DNA of 64,000 nucleotides from Nioella aestuarii. GTDB taxonomy: Bacteria > Pseudomonadota > Alphaproteobacteria > Rhodobacterales > Rhodobacteraceae. Under the pieces are notes generated by a model. It was not told the origin of the DNA. It made no database searches and saw nothing but the letters and a program-made list of their open reading frames with translations. Each line of letters starts with the position of its first letter. Position 1 is the stretch's first letter. Positions 7,521 to 15,844 of this stretch are shown one piece after another. The stretch is from assembly GCF_050896395.1 (NCBI RefSeq), contig NZ_JBPBBA010000024.1, positions 1 to 64,000 of the forward strand, given 5' to 3'. Made by a program: the position numbers and the translations under genes.

Positions 7521-8272
7521 AGATCACCGATTATCTCAAAGACGATGGCTGGCTCGATCAAGTTGCGGGTCCACGCTATGTGCAGCTGCGCAAGAGAATC
7601 GAGAGGGCGATGGAACCCGATGTTGGCATTCTGCCTCCGGGCGCATCCTTGCCTTCAGAAAGAGAGATTGCCTCGCTGACCGGGCTGTCTCGCGTCACCG
7701 TGCGCAATGCGATTCAGGCGCTGGTAGAGACCGGGACAGTTGTTCAGCGACAGGGATCCGGCACATTCGTTACCGAAAAGGCGCAGAGGGTCGAACAATC
7801 GCTATCCCACCTGACCTCGTTCTCCGAGGACATGGCCCGGCGCGGTATGCAGTCTACCTCTGTATGGCTGGAACGCAGTGTCTGCCTGCCATCACCCGAA
7901 GAAACCATCGCACTGGCACTATCGGCCAATGACTCCGTCTCGCGCATCTCACGTCTGCGCATGGCGGACGATCGGCCCATGGCCATCGAGCGTGCTGCGC
8001 TGCCCGTCGATATTCTACCCAATCCGATTGCCGTCTCATCCTCGCTCTATGATGTGTTGGAACGGGACGGGAACCGACCGGTGCGGGCCATCCAGAAGAT
8101 TTCGGCCATCAATCTTTCCAAGGACGACGCAGACCTGCTTGGCGTTGCCGAAGGGGCTGCGGGACTGCGGATTGAGCGCGTGTCCTACCTACGCTCGGGC
8201 CGGGTCGCAGAATTCACAAAATCCATCTATCGCGGCGATGCCTACGATTTCGTAGCAGAGCTGCGCCTGTAG
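7517..8272 (+). CDS. GntR-family transcriptional regulator (HutC subfamily, UTRA domain)
   Basis: DNA-binding regulator of 251 residues. An N-terminal winged helix-turn-helix covers about residues 20-90 (PSEREIASLTGLSRVTVRNA, then TGTVVQRQGSGTFV). A UTRA ligand-binding domain covers about 105-248, with SRISRLRMADDRPMAIERAA and the ending YDFVAELRL typical of the fold. UTRA domains of this subfamily (NagR/YvoA) bind phosphorylated aminosugars. Its gene overlaps the kinase by 4 bp and sits in the salvage operon, so it most likely represses both divergent operons until GlcNAc-6-phosphate or GlcN-6-phosphate accumulates. Candidate operators lie at 6517-6625. Confidence 0.93.
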   Translation: MKITDYLKDDGWLDQVAGPRYVQLRKRIERAMEPDVGILPPGASLPSEREIASLTGLSRVTVRNAIQALVETGTVVQRQGSGTFVTEKAQRVEQSLSHLTSFSEDMARRGMQSTSVWLERSVCLPSPEETIALALSANDSVSRISRLRMADDRPMAIERAALPVDILPNPIAVSSSLYDVLERDGNRPVRAIQKISAINLSKDDADLLGVAEGAAGLRIERVSYLRSGRVAEFTKSIYRGDAYDFVAELRL

Positions 8273-8288
8273 CAAAGGCAAACCGACC

Positions 8289-9320
8289 ATGACCGATCAT
8301 TCCACTCAGATGCGCAGGGAGATCCTTGAAATCCCACATGTGGTCGCCCGCCTGGTAGCCGAGAAGTCGGCCAGTATCGCTGCGATTGCTGAGGCCGCCC
8401 GCGCCGCCGATCCCCGGTTCGTGGTGACTGTGGCGCGTGGGTCATCAGACCATGTCTGTACCTTTCTGAAATATGCGATCGAGCTGGAACTTGGTCTGCC
8501 TGTCGCGTCCATAGGGCCGTCTGTTGCCTCGATATATGGGGCTGATCTGAAGCTTGCGGGCGGGCTGTGCCTATCGGTATCGCAGTCGGGCAAAAGCCCC
8601 GATATCGTCGCGATGGCCAAGGGGGCGGGCAAGGGTGGTGCTCTAACGGTTGCGATCACCAACGATCCCACCTCGCCCCTCGCACAGGCCTCGGCCCACA
8701 CAATCGACATTTTCGCTGGCCCCGAACGCAGCGTCGCGGCGACCAAGACCTTCGTGACCTCTGCCGTCTCCGGCCTGTTGCTGCTGGCCCACTGGTCACG
8801 CAATGATGCGCTGCTTGCCGCCCTGACGGACCTGCCCTCCCATTTGGAGCACGCGGCAGAACTTGACTGGCCGGACCTGCGCCGCAGCATCGGGCAGAAA
8901 AGATCTCTCTTTACCCTCGGTCGCGGTCCGTCCTGGGCCATGTCCAACGAAGCGGCGCTCAAGTTCAAGGAAACCTGCCAGATTCATGCAGAAAGCTATT
9001 CTGCTGCAGAGGTGCTGCATGGCCCGGTTTCCATCGTCGAGGAAGGGTTCCCCGTGCTGTGCTTTGCCGTTGGTGATGCGGCGGAATCCTCTGTCGCAAG
9101 AGTTTCTGACGATCTGGCCGAAAAAGGCGCAAGCGTCTTCCTGACGTCCGATCTACCCTCTGGCGCAAAGCAATTGCCGCATGTGCGCACGGGCCACGCC
9201 CTGACAGATGCCATTGCCCTTATGGTGTCCTTCTACACGATGGTAGAGCGGGTCGCGGCAGATCGGGGTATCAACCCGGATACCCCGCGCCATCTGCGCA
9301 AAGTGACGGAAACCGTATGA
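8289..9320 (+). CDS. SIS-domain glucosamine-6-phosphate deaminase/isomerase (NagB-II type)
   Basis: The protein has two sugar isomerase (SIS) domains in 343 residues and resembles the isomerase half of GlmS without the glutaminase domain. SIS motifs include VTVARGSSDH, LCLSVSQSGKSPD and FTLGRGPSWAMSNEAALKFK, and ETCQIHAESYSAAEVLHGP is the classic GlmS-type catalytic stretch. Free-standing proteins of this type replace NagB in many proteobacteria and convert glucosamine-6-phosphate to fructose-6-phosphate and ammonia. It lies 16 bp after the regulator and overlaps nagA by 4 bp, so it would take the product of NagA. No NagB of the classic family is in the window. Confidence 0.9.
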   Translation: MTDHSTQMRREILEIPHVVARLVAEKSASIAAIAEAARAADPRFVVTVARGSSDHVCTFLKYAIELELGLPVASIGPSVASIYGADLKLAGGLCLSVSQSGKSPDIVAMAKGAGKGGALTVAITNDPTSPLAQASAHTIDIFAGPERSVAATKTFVTSAVSGLLLLAHWSRNDALLAALTDLPSHLEHAAELDWPDLRRSIGQKRSLFTLGRGPSWAMSNEAALKFKETCQIHAESYSAAEVLHGPVSIVEEGFPVLCFAVGDAAESSVARVSDDLAEKGASVFLTSDLPSGAKQLPHVRTGHALTDAIALMVSFYTMVERVAADRGINPDTPRHLRKVTETV

Positions 9321-10483
9321 CAGAGAATCGCACAGCCTATTTATGCCCCCGTATATTCGATGGCTCGGCGTTCCACATGGAAGGCGCGCTGCTCGTTGAC
9401 GGTGGTCGGGTTGTTGGAATTGTTCCCATCGGCGATCTGGACGACGCCATTCCGCGCCATGTCCTTACCGGCGGCATCCTCTCACCGGGCTTCGTGGACC
9501 TACAGGTAAATGGCGGTGGTGGGGTCATGCTGAATGACGACCAATCTGTTGACGCTCTGCGCCGTATCTCCAAAGCACATGCCACACTTGGGGCCACTTC
9601 CATTTTACCAACGCTGATCACGGACAGCCCCGAGAAAACCGTGGCTGCCATCGATGCAGTTGAAGCTGCCATCACGGCAGATATTCCCGGCATCATCGGA
9701 CTACACCTGGAAGGCCCGCATCTGTCGGTGGCCCGAAAGGGTGCGCATGAGGCGCGGTTCATCCGGCCAATGACGGATCGAGACCTTGCCATTCTGACGG
9801 AGGCAGCGCGCCGGTTGCCGGTGCTGAAGATGACCGTCGCCGTCGAAAGCGTGACGCCCGCGCAGATCCGGCAACTGACGGATGCTGGGTTGATCATCTC
9901 GCTTGGGCATACCGAGGCAAGCGCCGCCCAGGCGAAAGAAGCAGCCGCCGCCGGGGCCACTTGTGTGACCCATCTGTTCAACGCGATGAGCCAGCTAGGC
10001 AACCGGGAACCGGGCCTGGTGGGCACGGCTCTATCTCAACCAAATCTGTCCGCAGGCTTGATCGCGGACGGCATTCACGTACATCCCGACAGCATCGGCA
10101 TCGCGCTACGGTCCAAAACGGGACCAGGGTCGATATTTCTGGTCAGCGACGCAATGGCTGTTGCTGGATCGGATCTGCAGGAGTTCAGGCTTGGCACACG
10201 CCGCGTGCTGCGGACAGATGGCAGGCTGACACTGGAAGACGGCACTTTGGCGGGGGCCGATCTGGATCAGTTGACCGCTATACGCAATCTGATCCGATGG
10301 GGCTTTGCCGATCATGCAACTGCGCTGGCCATGGCAACCACTGCCCCCGCCGCTGTCATAGGTGAAACCGGTCGTCTGGGATGCCTTGGTCCTGGCACGT
10401 GGGCGGATTTCGTACATTTCGATCCAGGCGGCTCGGACCCGGCCTCCGTCTGGCTGAAAGGGACCCGATTGACTGGCGCATAG
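9317..10483 (+). CDS. nagA: N-acetylglucosamine-6-phosphate deacetylase
   Basis: Amidohydrolase of 388 residues that removes acetate from GlcNAc-6-phosphate, giving GlcN-6-phosphate. The strand after the N-terminal beta-domain reads PGFVDLQVNGGGGV, with Gln-x-Asn in place of His-x-His as in E. coli NagA. The single-metal site is supplied by Glu in HLEGPHLS, His in SLGHTEAS and His in VTHLFNAMS, and the catalytic Asp is in FLVSDAMAVAG. The gene overlaps the SIS gene by 4 bp and ends the rightward salvage operon. A hairpin follows 9 bp after its stop. Function is well supported. Confidence 0.95.
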   Translation: MTENRTAYLCPRIFDGSAFHMEGALLVDGGRVVGIVPIGDLDDAIPRHVLTGGILSPGFVDLQVNGGGGVMLNDDQSVDALRRISKAHATLGATSILPTLITDSPEKTVAAIDAVEAAITADIPGIIGLHLEGPHLSVARKGAHEARFIRPMTDRDLAILTEAARRLPVLKMTVAVESVTPAQIRQLTDAGLIISLGHTEASAAQAKEAAAAGATCVTHLFNAMSQLGNREPGLVGTALSQPNLSAGLIADGIHVHPDSIGIALRSKTGPGSIFLVSDAMAVAGSDLQEFRLGTRRVLRTDGRLTLEDGTLAGADLDQLTAIRNLIRWGFADHATALAMATTAPAAVIGETGRLGCLGPGTWADFVHFDPGGSDPASVWLKGTRLTGA

Positions 10484-10492
10484 CCAGGTCGA

Positions 10493-10518
10493 TGCCAATT
10501 GACCGGATGCAATTGGCA
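10493..10518 (+). terminator. Stem-loop after nagA
   Basis: TGCCAATTG and CAATTGGCA form a perfect 9-bp stem with an 8-nt loop just after the nagA stop. There is no T-run behind it, so it may be a transcript 3' end stabiliser or a Rho-assisted terminator instead of a strong intrinsic one. Confidence 0.5.
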
Positions 10519-10618
10519 AGCCATCCCCAAGTTGCCTATCTTCGTGAAAAGTGACATGAACCCCGCCTACAGGACCATTGCACCTGCTGCCCGGCCTGCG
10601 ATTGATCAGGGGAAGACG

Positions 10619-11230
10619 ATGACGATCCATCTTTACAAGAACGATCTGCCCGACGGGCTGGAGCTTGGTCCTGTTGTGGCAATTGATTGCGAAACAATGG
10701 GTCTGAACCCGCATCGCGACCGGTTGTGCCTCGTGCAGATGTCGGGCGGGGACGGCCATGCACATTTGGTTCAGGTAGAAAAAGGGCAGACCCAAGCCCC
10801 AAACCTTGCGCGGATGCTGGAAGACCCTGATGTGCTGAAGCTGTTCCATTTCGGCCGCTTCGATATCGCCGCTATGTATCATGCTTTCGGTGCGCTGGCG
10901 GCGCCGGTCTTTTGCACCAAGATCGCCTCCAAGCTGGTGCGCACCTACACCGACCGGCACGGATTGCGGAACCTGTGTCAGGAGCTTCTGAATGTAGACA
11001 TCTCCAAGATGCAGCAAAGCTCGGACTGGGGGGCATCGAAGCTGACCGATGCGCAGATGACCTATGCCGCGTCTGACGTGCTGTACCTTCACCGGCTGAA
11101 GGAGATCTTTGAAACCCGGTTGGAACGCGAAGACCGGACCGAGATTGCGCAGGCTTGTTTCGATTTCCTGCCCACCCGCGCCAAGCTGGACCTAGCGGGT
11201 TGGCCAGAAATCGACATCTTCTCGCACTGA
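10619..11230 (+). CDS. rnd: Ribonuclease D-like 3'-5' exonuclease
   Basis: DEDDy-type 3'-5' exonuclease of 203 residues. The three Exo motifs are visible: AIDCETMGL (Asp and Glu), FHFGRFDIAAM (Asp), and YAASDVLYL (Tyr and Asp). E. coli RNase D has C-terminal HRDC domains; this protein ends after the catalytic domain, as is common in alphaproteobacteria. I set the start at the ATG preceded by CAGGGGAAG; the frame stays open 40 codons further up but that part is unlike the family. It probably trims stable RNA 3' ends. It is separated from nagA by 135 bp and followed by lptC after 10 bp. Confidence 0.9.
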   Translation: MTIHLYKNDLPDGLELGPVVAIDCETMGLNPHRDRLCLVQMSGGDGHAHLVQVEKGQTQAPNLARMLEDPDVLKLFHFGRFDIAAMYHAFGALAAPVFCTKIASKLVRTYTDRHGLRNLCQELLNVDISKMQQSSDWGASKLTDAQMTYAASDVLYLHRLKEIFETRLEREDRTEIAQACFDFLPTRAKLDLAGWPEIDIFSH

Positions 11231-11240
11231 GGGGACGGGA

Positions 11241-11837
11241 ATGGCCGCACCCAACACCTATTCACGGGTCGTTTCCTGGGTGAAGGTGATCCTTCCGCTG
11301 GTGGCACTTGCGTTGCTGTCGACGCTGTTCATGTTTTCCCGAACACCGGACCCCAACCGCGCCATTCCTTTCGCGGATGTAGACGTCGAAGCATTGGCCC
11401 GCGAACAAAGCCTTGGCCATCCACGCTTTGCCGGCACCATGTCGGATGGGCGCGAAGTCATCTTTACGGCCGCACGCGTGGTGCCACGTCTATCCAATCC
11501 CAACATGTTGGATGCGGAAACGATTGAGGCCCGCATCGATCTGAACGCAGAGTCCATCTTGCTGATCGTGGCGGGAGAGGGTCTTTTTGACTTGCGCAAC
11601 GAAGCCGCAGATTTGGGCGGGGAAGTGCAGTTGACCACCTCTACCGGGTTTCGGCTAAACACCGAGATCCTGCATTTTGACATGGGCACTTCCAGCGCCG
11701 ATGCGCCCGGCGAGGTGGAGATAACAGGCCCCGGTCTGACCCTTTCAGCGGGATCCATGCGAATCAGCGTTGTTGATGGAAACGACGTTGTCCTTTTTAA
11801 TGACGGGGTTCGGGTGCTATACGAGCCCGGAAGTTAA
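11241..11837 (+). CDS. lptC: LPS export protein LptC
   Basis: Inner-membrane protein of 198 residues that links the LptBFG transporter to the periplasmic LptA bridge. A single membrane anchor lies at about residues 12-31 (VKVILPLVALALLSTLFMFS) after a short cytoplasmic tail. The rest is a periplasmic beta-jellyroll seen as repeated short strands with polar and non-polar residues alternating, for example EVQLTTSTGFRLNTEIL. The gene is followed by lptA after 10 bp and then lptB, the usual order, so it is probably transcribed with them. LptC is poorly conserved in sequence; the call depends on both the layout and the topology. Confidence 0.88.
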   Translation: MAAPNTYSRVVSWVKVILPLVALALLSTLFMFSRTPDPNRAIPFADVDVEALAREQSLGHPRFAGTMSDGREVIFTAARVVPRLSNPNMLDAETIEARIDLNAESILLIVAGEGLFDLRNEAADLGGEVQLTTSTGFRLNTEILHFDMGTSSADAPGEVEITGPGLTLSAGSMRISVVDGNDVVLFNDGVRVLYEPGS

Positions 11838-11847
11838 CGGAGCTTTC

Positions 11848-12333
11848 ATGCGCGCCTTTCTCATCGCCCTATGCCTGGCCAGCCTTTCCGCCCTGCCGAT
11901 CTCGGCGCAAACCTCTATCGGGTTTGGCGGTGTTTCGCACGATTCCAACCAACCGATCGAGGTGACATCCGATAGCTTGCGGGTAGATCAAACCACTGGA
12001 AACGCGGTGTTCTCCGGGAATGTCGTGGTAATCCAGGGGGATCTGAGGATGGCCGCTGGCGAGGTTTCGGTGATCTACGGAACCTCGGACGCGCAACAAG
12101 TCCAAGAGGTGCTGGCCACAGGCGGAGTGCTAATTACCCGTGGTCAGGATGCTGCCGAAGGCGCACAGGCGGAATATTCGGTGGAAACCGGCCATGTGTT
12201 TCTGTCAGGCGATGTTCTGGTCACGCAAGGGCGCACAACGATCGCCGGAGACCGGCTGAATATCGATCTCAACACCGGAAACGGGACCGTTGAGGGTCGG
12301 GTGCGCACCATCCTGCAACCTGCGGGGCAGTAA
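11848..12333 (+). CDS. lptA: LPS transport periplasmic protein LptA
   Basis: Periplasmic OstA-fold protein of 161 residues that carries LPS across the periplasm. A signal peptide (RAFLIALCLASLSALPISA) is cleaved before QTS. The mature part has the OstA pattern IEVTSDSLRVDQTTGNAVFS and the repeated GNVVVIQGDLRM- and TGNGTVEGRVRT-type strands. The start ATG follows GGAGC; a longer in-frame extension into lptC is not believable as a signal peptide. It lies between lptC and lptB, three bases ahead of lptB. Confidence 0.93.
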   Translation: MRAFLIALCLASLSALPISAQTSIGFGGVSHDSNQPIEVTSDSLRVDQTTGNAVFSGNVVVIQGDLRMAAGEVSVIYGTSDAQQVQEVLATGGVLITRGQDAAEGAQAEYSVETGHVFLSGDVLVTQGRTTIAGDRLNIDLNTGNGTVEGRVRTILQPAGQ

Positions 12334-12336
12334 TCC

Positions 12337-13098
12337 ATGGCGGACCGGCCCGATCTTGTGATGGAACAAGGCCAACAGGGCCTGCGCGTTACCAATCTGC
12401 GCAAAAGCTACAAGCGTCGCCCGGTGATCCGCGACGTGACGATGACGTTGGACCGGGGCGAGGTTGTGGCGTTGCTCGGACCCAACGGGTCGGGCAAGAC
12501 CACCTGTTTCTATTCCATCGCAGGGCTTGTGGCACCCGAGGGCGGCAAGGTCATTCTGGATGGTCAGGACATCACCTACCTGCCGATGTATCGCCGCGCC
12601 AAGGCGGGCATTGGTTATCTGCCACAAGAAATGTCCATCTTTCGCGGCCTGACGGTCGAGGAAAACATCACAGCGATTCTCGAAGTGGTCGAAAAAGACC
12701 GCCATAAGCGCCATGAGCGGCTTGAAGAACTTCTGTCGGAATTTTCCATTACCCATCTGCGTGCAGCCCCGGCGCTGTCCCTTTCCGGGGGCGAACGTCG
12801 CCGGGCCGAGATCGCCCGCTGTCTCGCCTCGAACCCTCGCTATCTGTTGCTCGATGAGCCCTTCGCAGGTGTTGACCCAATCGCCGTTGCGGAAATTCGT
12901 GCACTGGTATCCGACCTTAAAAAACGGGGCATTGGCGTGCTGATCACGGATCACAACGTTCGCGAAACGCTGGAAATCGTGGACCGCGCCTACATCCTGC
13001 ATGACGGCACGATGTTGATGAGTGGCACCGCCGAGGAAGTCGTAAGAGATGAAAACGTGCGGCGGGTCTATCTGGGCCACAGTTTCCGCATCAGTTGA
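12337..13098 (+). CDS. lptB: LPS export ABC transporter ATPase LptB
   Basis: Cytoplasmic ATPase of the LPS extraction transporter, 253 residues. Walker A is GPNGSGKTT, the Q-loop is near GYLPQEMSIFRGL, the signature is LSGGERRRAEIARC, Walker B is LLLDEPFAGVD and the switch His is in ITDHNVRETL. The PQE(M/A)SIFR motif is distinctive for LptB. The N-terminus is about 12 residues longer than E. coli LptB. In rhizobia rpoN comes next; here no rpoN is present and hpf follows after a 232-bp gap. Confidence 0.96.
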   Translation: MADRPDLVMEQGQQGLRVTNLRKSYKRRPVIRDVTMTLDRGEVVALLGPNGSGKTTCFYSIAGLVAPEGGKVILDGQDITYLPMYRRAKAGIGYLPQEMSIFRGLTVEENITAILEVVEKDRHKRHERLEELLSEFSITHLRAAPALSLSGGERRRAEIARCLASNPRYLLLDEPFAGVDPIAVAEIRALVSDLKKRGIGVLITDHNVRETLEIVDRAYILHDGTMLMSGTAEEVVRDENVRRVYLGHSFRIS

Positions 13099-13132
13099 TC
13101 TTCGCTGCAATCCCGATCACAGCGAGTTGCCG

Positions 13133-13162
13133 TTGACAGACCGCCCCGATTCAGCGCCAAAT
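13133..13162 (+). promoter_or_regulatory. Candidate promoter for hpf-ptsN
   Basis: TTGACA at 13133 is followed after 17-19 bp by an AT-rich hexamer within GCCAAATAGG. The -35 match is perfect but the -10 is weak, so this is only a candidate. It would give hpf a long leader of about 160 nt. Confidence 0.25.
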
Positions 13163-13281
13163 AGGGGGGATGTACGAAAGCGTTTCCGATTTTGCACTGC
13201 ACATCGCCGGACCCACCGGGCGGACGAATGCAAGCAAATATCAGGGGCGCTTTTTCGTTACATCGCTGCACTGACCAACGG

Positions 13282-13307
13282 CCGATCGGGGACCATCCCC
13301 GCGTCGG
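13282..13307 (+). other. Stem-loop in the hpf leader
   Basis: GGGGA and TCCCC pair around a 3-nt loop, extended by outer CCGA/TCGG pairs across small internal bulges. It ends about 15 nt before the GGAGG ribosome-binding site of hpf. It could affect translation or message stability; nothing shows which. Confidence 0.4.
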
Positions 13308-13330
13308 TCGTTCGCATTTATGGAGGTCCT

Positions 13331-13897
13331 ATGCGCTACCAGATCAGCGGAAAACAAATCGATATCGGCGACGCTCTGCAAACCCATGTAAAGGATAGTC
13401 TTGGCGCCGTCGTGGAAAAATACGCTGAACGCCCGACGGATGCGAATATCGTATTCTCGCGCAGTGGCCATGAGCATGTCTGCGAAGCCACGATCCATCT
13501 GTCGACCGGTCTGACCGCATCGGCAAAGGCCGCAGACCATGAAATCTACGCATCTTTTGACCAATGCTGCGAGAAAATGGAAAAGCAGCTGCGCCGTTAT
13601 AAACGCCGCCTGAAAGACCATCACATCAAGCGAGCAGAGCCCGTTGAAACTTTCGCAGGTTCCTCGTATATCCTCGCGGGCTCGGACCATGGGGATGAGG
13701 ACGAACCGGATTCGCTGCAGCCGATGATCATCGCCGAGATGGAGACGAAAATTCCGTCCCTATCGGTTGGTGAAGCGGTGATGCAGATGGAAATCTCAGG
13801 CTCGCCTGTTCTTATTTTCCGCAACGAGGGACACGACGGGTTGAATGTGGTCTACCGCCGCGACGATGGGAATGTCGGCTGGATTGATCCCCGCTAA
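13331..13897 (+). CDS. hpf: Ribosome hibernation-promoting factor (long form)
   Basis: Ribosome-binding factor that pairs ribosomes into inactive 100S dimers in stationary phase, 188 residues. The N-terminal S30AE domain covers about residues 1-105 (RYQISGKQIDIGDALQTHV, then HEIYASFDQCCEKMEKQLRR) and a C-terminal dimerisation domain begins at about 125 (PSLSVGEAVMQMEISGSP, with FRNEG and VVYRRDDGNVGWIDP). Two domains make it the long form. The start ATG has GGAGG at the right distance, although the frame is open much further upstream. It lies between lptB and ptsN, the usual alphaproteobacterial place apart from the missing rpoN. Confidence 0.95.
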   Translation: MRYQISGKQIDIGDALQTHVKDSLGAVVEKYAERPTDANIVFSRSGHEHVCEATIHLSTGLTASAKAADHEIYASFDQCCEKMEKQLRRYKRRLKDHHIKRAEPVETFAGSSYILAGSDHGDEDEPDSLQPMIIAEMETKIPSLSVGEAVMQMEISGSPVLIFRNEGHDGLNVVYRRDDGNVGWIDPR

Positions 13898-13949
13898 CTG
13901 AAACAACCGGGACCGGGCAAATGCGCGGTCCCAACACCGGGACATTTTC

Positions 13950-14414
13950 ATGGATCTTGCGTCACTATTGCGCCCACAGTCGGTTCGTATCATCGCCGAT
14001 GTCAGCAGTAAGAAGAGACTGATTCAAAGTGTGGCGGATATCGCCGCGCCATTGACTGACCTTTCAGTAACCGATGTCACCTCGGCCCTGCTGGAACGCG
14101 AAAGCCTTGGACCGACTGGATTCGGCAAAGGCGTCGCCCTACCCCATGCGCGGCTTCCTGGCCTGACCGCCGTGGAAGGCGTGTTTATCAAGCTGGACCG
14201 CCCCGTTGATTTCGACGCCGTGGACCGACTGCCTGTTGACCTGATCTTTGCGCTTTTCGCACCCGAGGAATCCGGCACCGAGCACCTCAAGGCGCTCGCG
14301 CTGGTATCACGGACCCTTCGTGATCCGGCCCTGTGTGAAAAGCTGCGCTCCAATTCGGACCCGGCCACTCTGCACACGCTGCTCACGGAAACCCGTGCAA
14401 CGCAGGCGGCTTAA
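13950..14414 (+). CDS. ptsN: PTS IIA-like nitrogen-regulatory protein PtsN
   Basis: EIIA-Ntr protein of 154 residues, the phosphate acceptor at the end of the nitrogen-type phosphotransfer chain (PtsP-NPr-PtsN) that regulates metabolism and potassium uptake. The phosphorylated His is in GVALPHARLPGL, with the LLERESLGPTGFGKG stretch before it as in other PtsN proteins. It is 52 bp after hpf and probably co-transcribed. Its stop overlaps the convergent sulfotransferase stop within TTAA. No sugar-PTS genes occur nearby, in keeping with the ABC-type aminosugar uptake here. Confidence 0.95.
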   Translation: MDLASLLRPQSVRIIADVSSKKRLIQSVADIAAPLTDLSVTDVTSALLERESLGPTGFGKGVALPHARLPGLTAVEGVFIKLDRPVDFDAVDRLPVDLIFALFAPEESGTEHLKALALVSRTLRDPALCEKLRSNSDPATLHTLLTETRATQAA

Positions 14415-15841
14415 GGTTCCCACGTCTGGAAGCCAAAATTCAGGAAATCCTTGCGATAGATGTCGAAGATCAATGAACTGATCTCGGCATCATAGATCTC
14501 TTCCAGCGGAAACGGCTCCTCTGGCAGGGCCATGTCGAAATCTGCGCCGTCGCGGCCCTGTGCAGCGGCCAGTTTTGGCAGCTCTTCGATCAGATCCTCT
14601 TCCCTCAGAATACGGTCAGGCAGGGTGAAATTCGCCATGCCCTGAAGCAACGCCGTCTGCGATGCGAAAATCTGTTCGACCTTCAGGCTGGTCTGGCCCG
14701 CCAGGTTGCCCTTTAGGAAATGAAGAAACGCAACAAACGCCTCTTTGTGCTGATCGGCATAGTAGCCGGGAATCAGACCGTCCTTGGGGATAGGTACGCC
14801 ATAGCGGTTCTTCAGAACCCGTCGGATATTTGCATAAACGGGCCGATCGGCGGGCAGAATGCAGCTGTTGAACACGTGATAAGCGCGTTCCAGCGGGTGG
14901 CGCAAAACGGTGAAGCTGCGATGCCCCTCATGTTTGCGCATCCACTGGCGGATGTCTTTCTGCTTCAACCCGGTCAGCAGCTTGTCGGTCGCAAGACCTT
15001 CGAGTCCCGCCATCCAGTCTTTGATAGGCTCGACCGCTGCGCCACGGATCGGCATGAACATCAGGCCGGTTTCCGGCATCAAAACAAACCCGGGCACAGC
15101 CGCATGGCGCAAAGGCTCAAAGTTCGGGGTTCTTGTCAGATCGAACCGGTCCAGCTTGGCCAATGACCTGACCATATGATCGTAGTTTTCAACTTTCTGA
15201 CTCAGATCGCTTGGGTTTTGCTTTTTCAGCTTGGAGTTTGTTGCCTCCAACGTGTGACCCGACCCAAGGAACCGCGCCAGGCCGTTCACAATCTCCACAT
15301 CGTTGATGTCCTCATAGCGGATGTAGAACGCTGCCTGTCCCGTGCTCTGCATTCCCCGCTGCAACAGGATCTGAAACGCCTGAAGATCATCAAGCATCGT
15401 CTCGAACTCCCACAGGCGGAACTCTACCTTGGCGCTTTTCTGATGCTTCATATCCGTCAGCCGCCATTGCCCGGTTTCGGTAGCAATCCGGCGGCTGACA
15501 TAGCTTTCCAGCGGATTGCGGGTCAGGATCACCTTGGCAATGCGAGGATCAGGCAGAATCCGGTCCAGGACACGCGGGTCGTGATCGTGGAAAAACCGAA
15601 ACCCAGGCAACGCATCGCCCGCATTTTCGACAATTGCATCCAGCAGATCGAGCGGCCTTTTCTCGCGCCGGTCCATATCGATGCCGTGCATCTCGAACGT
15701 GTTGTGATGGCCAATGAAGGTAGGATTATAGACCTCTCCCAGACAGTTCAGGTCCGGCAGGTCGTTCAGCGTCGCCTCCAGATAGTTCGAGCCTGTGCGC
15801 ATTTCGGCGAAGATCACGAAGGCGTCGAAGCGGTCTGACAT
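14411..15841 (-). CDS. Sulfotransferase with two sulfotransferase-like halves
   Basis: PAPS-dependent sulfotransferase of 476 residues, about twice the usual size of the Stf0 class. The N-terminal half has the 5'-phosphosulfate loop in FAEMRTGSNYLEATL (about 11-25) and VILTRNPLESYVSRRIATET, the 3'-phosphate motif. From about residue 290 a second region begins, with FTVLRHPLERAYHVFNS and the ending ISSLIFDIYRKDFLNFGF, which looks like the carbohydrate sulfotransferase-2 type but shows no clear PAPS loop of its own. It is the last gene of a leftward glycosyltransferase cluster, so it probably sulfates a surface polysaccharide. The domain split is my reading of motifs. Confidence 0.8.
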   Translation of the reverse strand: MSDRFDAFVIFAEMRTGSNYLEATLNDLPDLNCLGEVYNPTFIGHHNTFEMHGIDMDRREKRPLDLLDAIVENAGDALPGFRFFHDHDPRVLDRILPDPRIAKVILTRNPLESYVSRRIATETGQWRLTDMKHQKSAKVEFRLWEFETMLDDLQAFQILLQRGMQSTGQAAFYIRYEDINDVEIVNGLARFLGSGHTLEATNSKLKKQNPSDLSQKVENYDHMVRSLAKLDRFDLTRTPNFEPLRHAAVPGFVLMPETGLMFMPIRGAAVEPIKDWMAGLEGLATDKLLTGLKQKDIRQWMRKHEGHRSFTVLRHPLERAYHVFNSCILPADRPVYANIRRVLKNRYGVPIPKDGLIPGYYADQHKEAFVAFLHFLKGNLAGQTSLKVEQIFASQTALLQGMANFTLPDRILREEDLIEELPKLAAAQGRDGADFDMALPEEPFPLEEIYDAEISSLIFDIYRKDFLNFGFQTWEP

Positions 15842-15844
15842 GGG

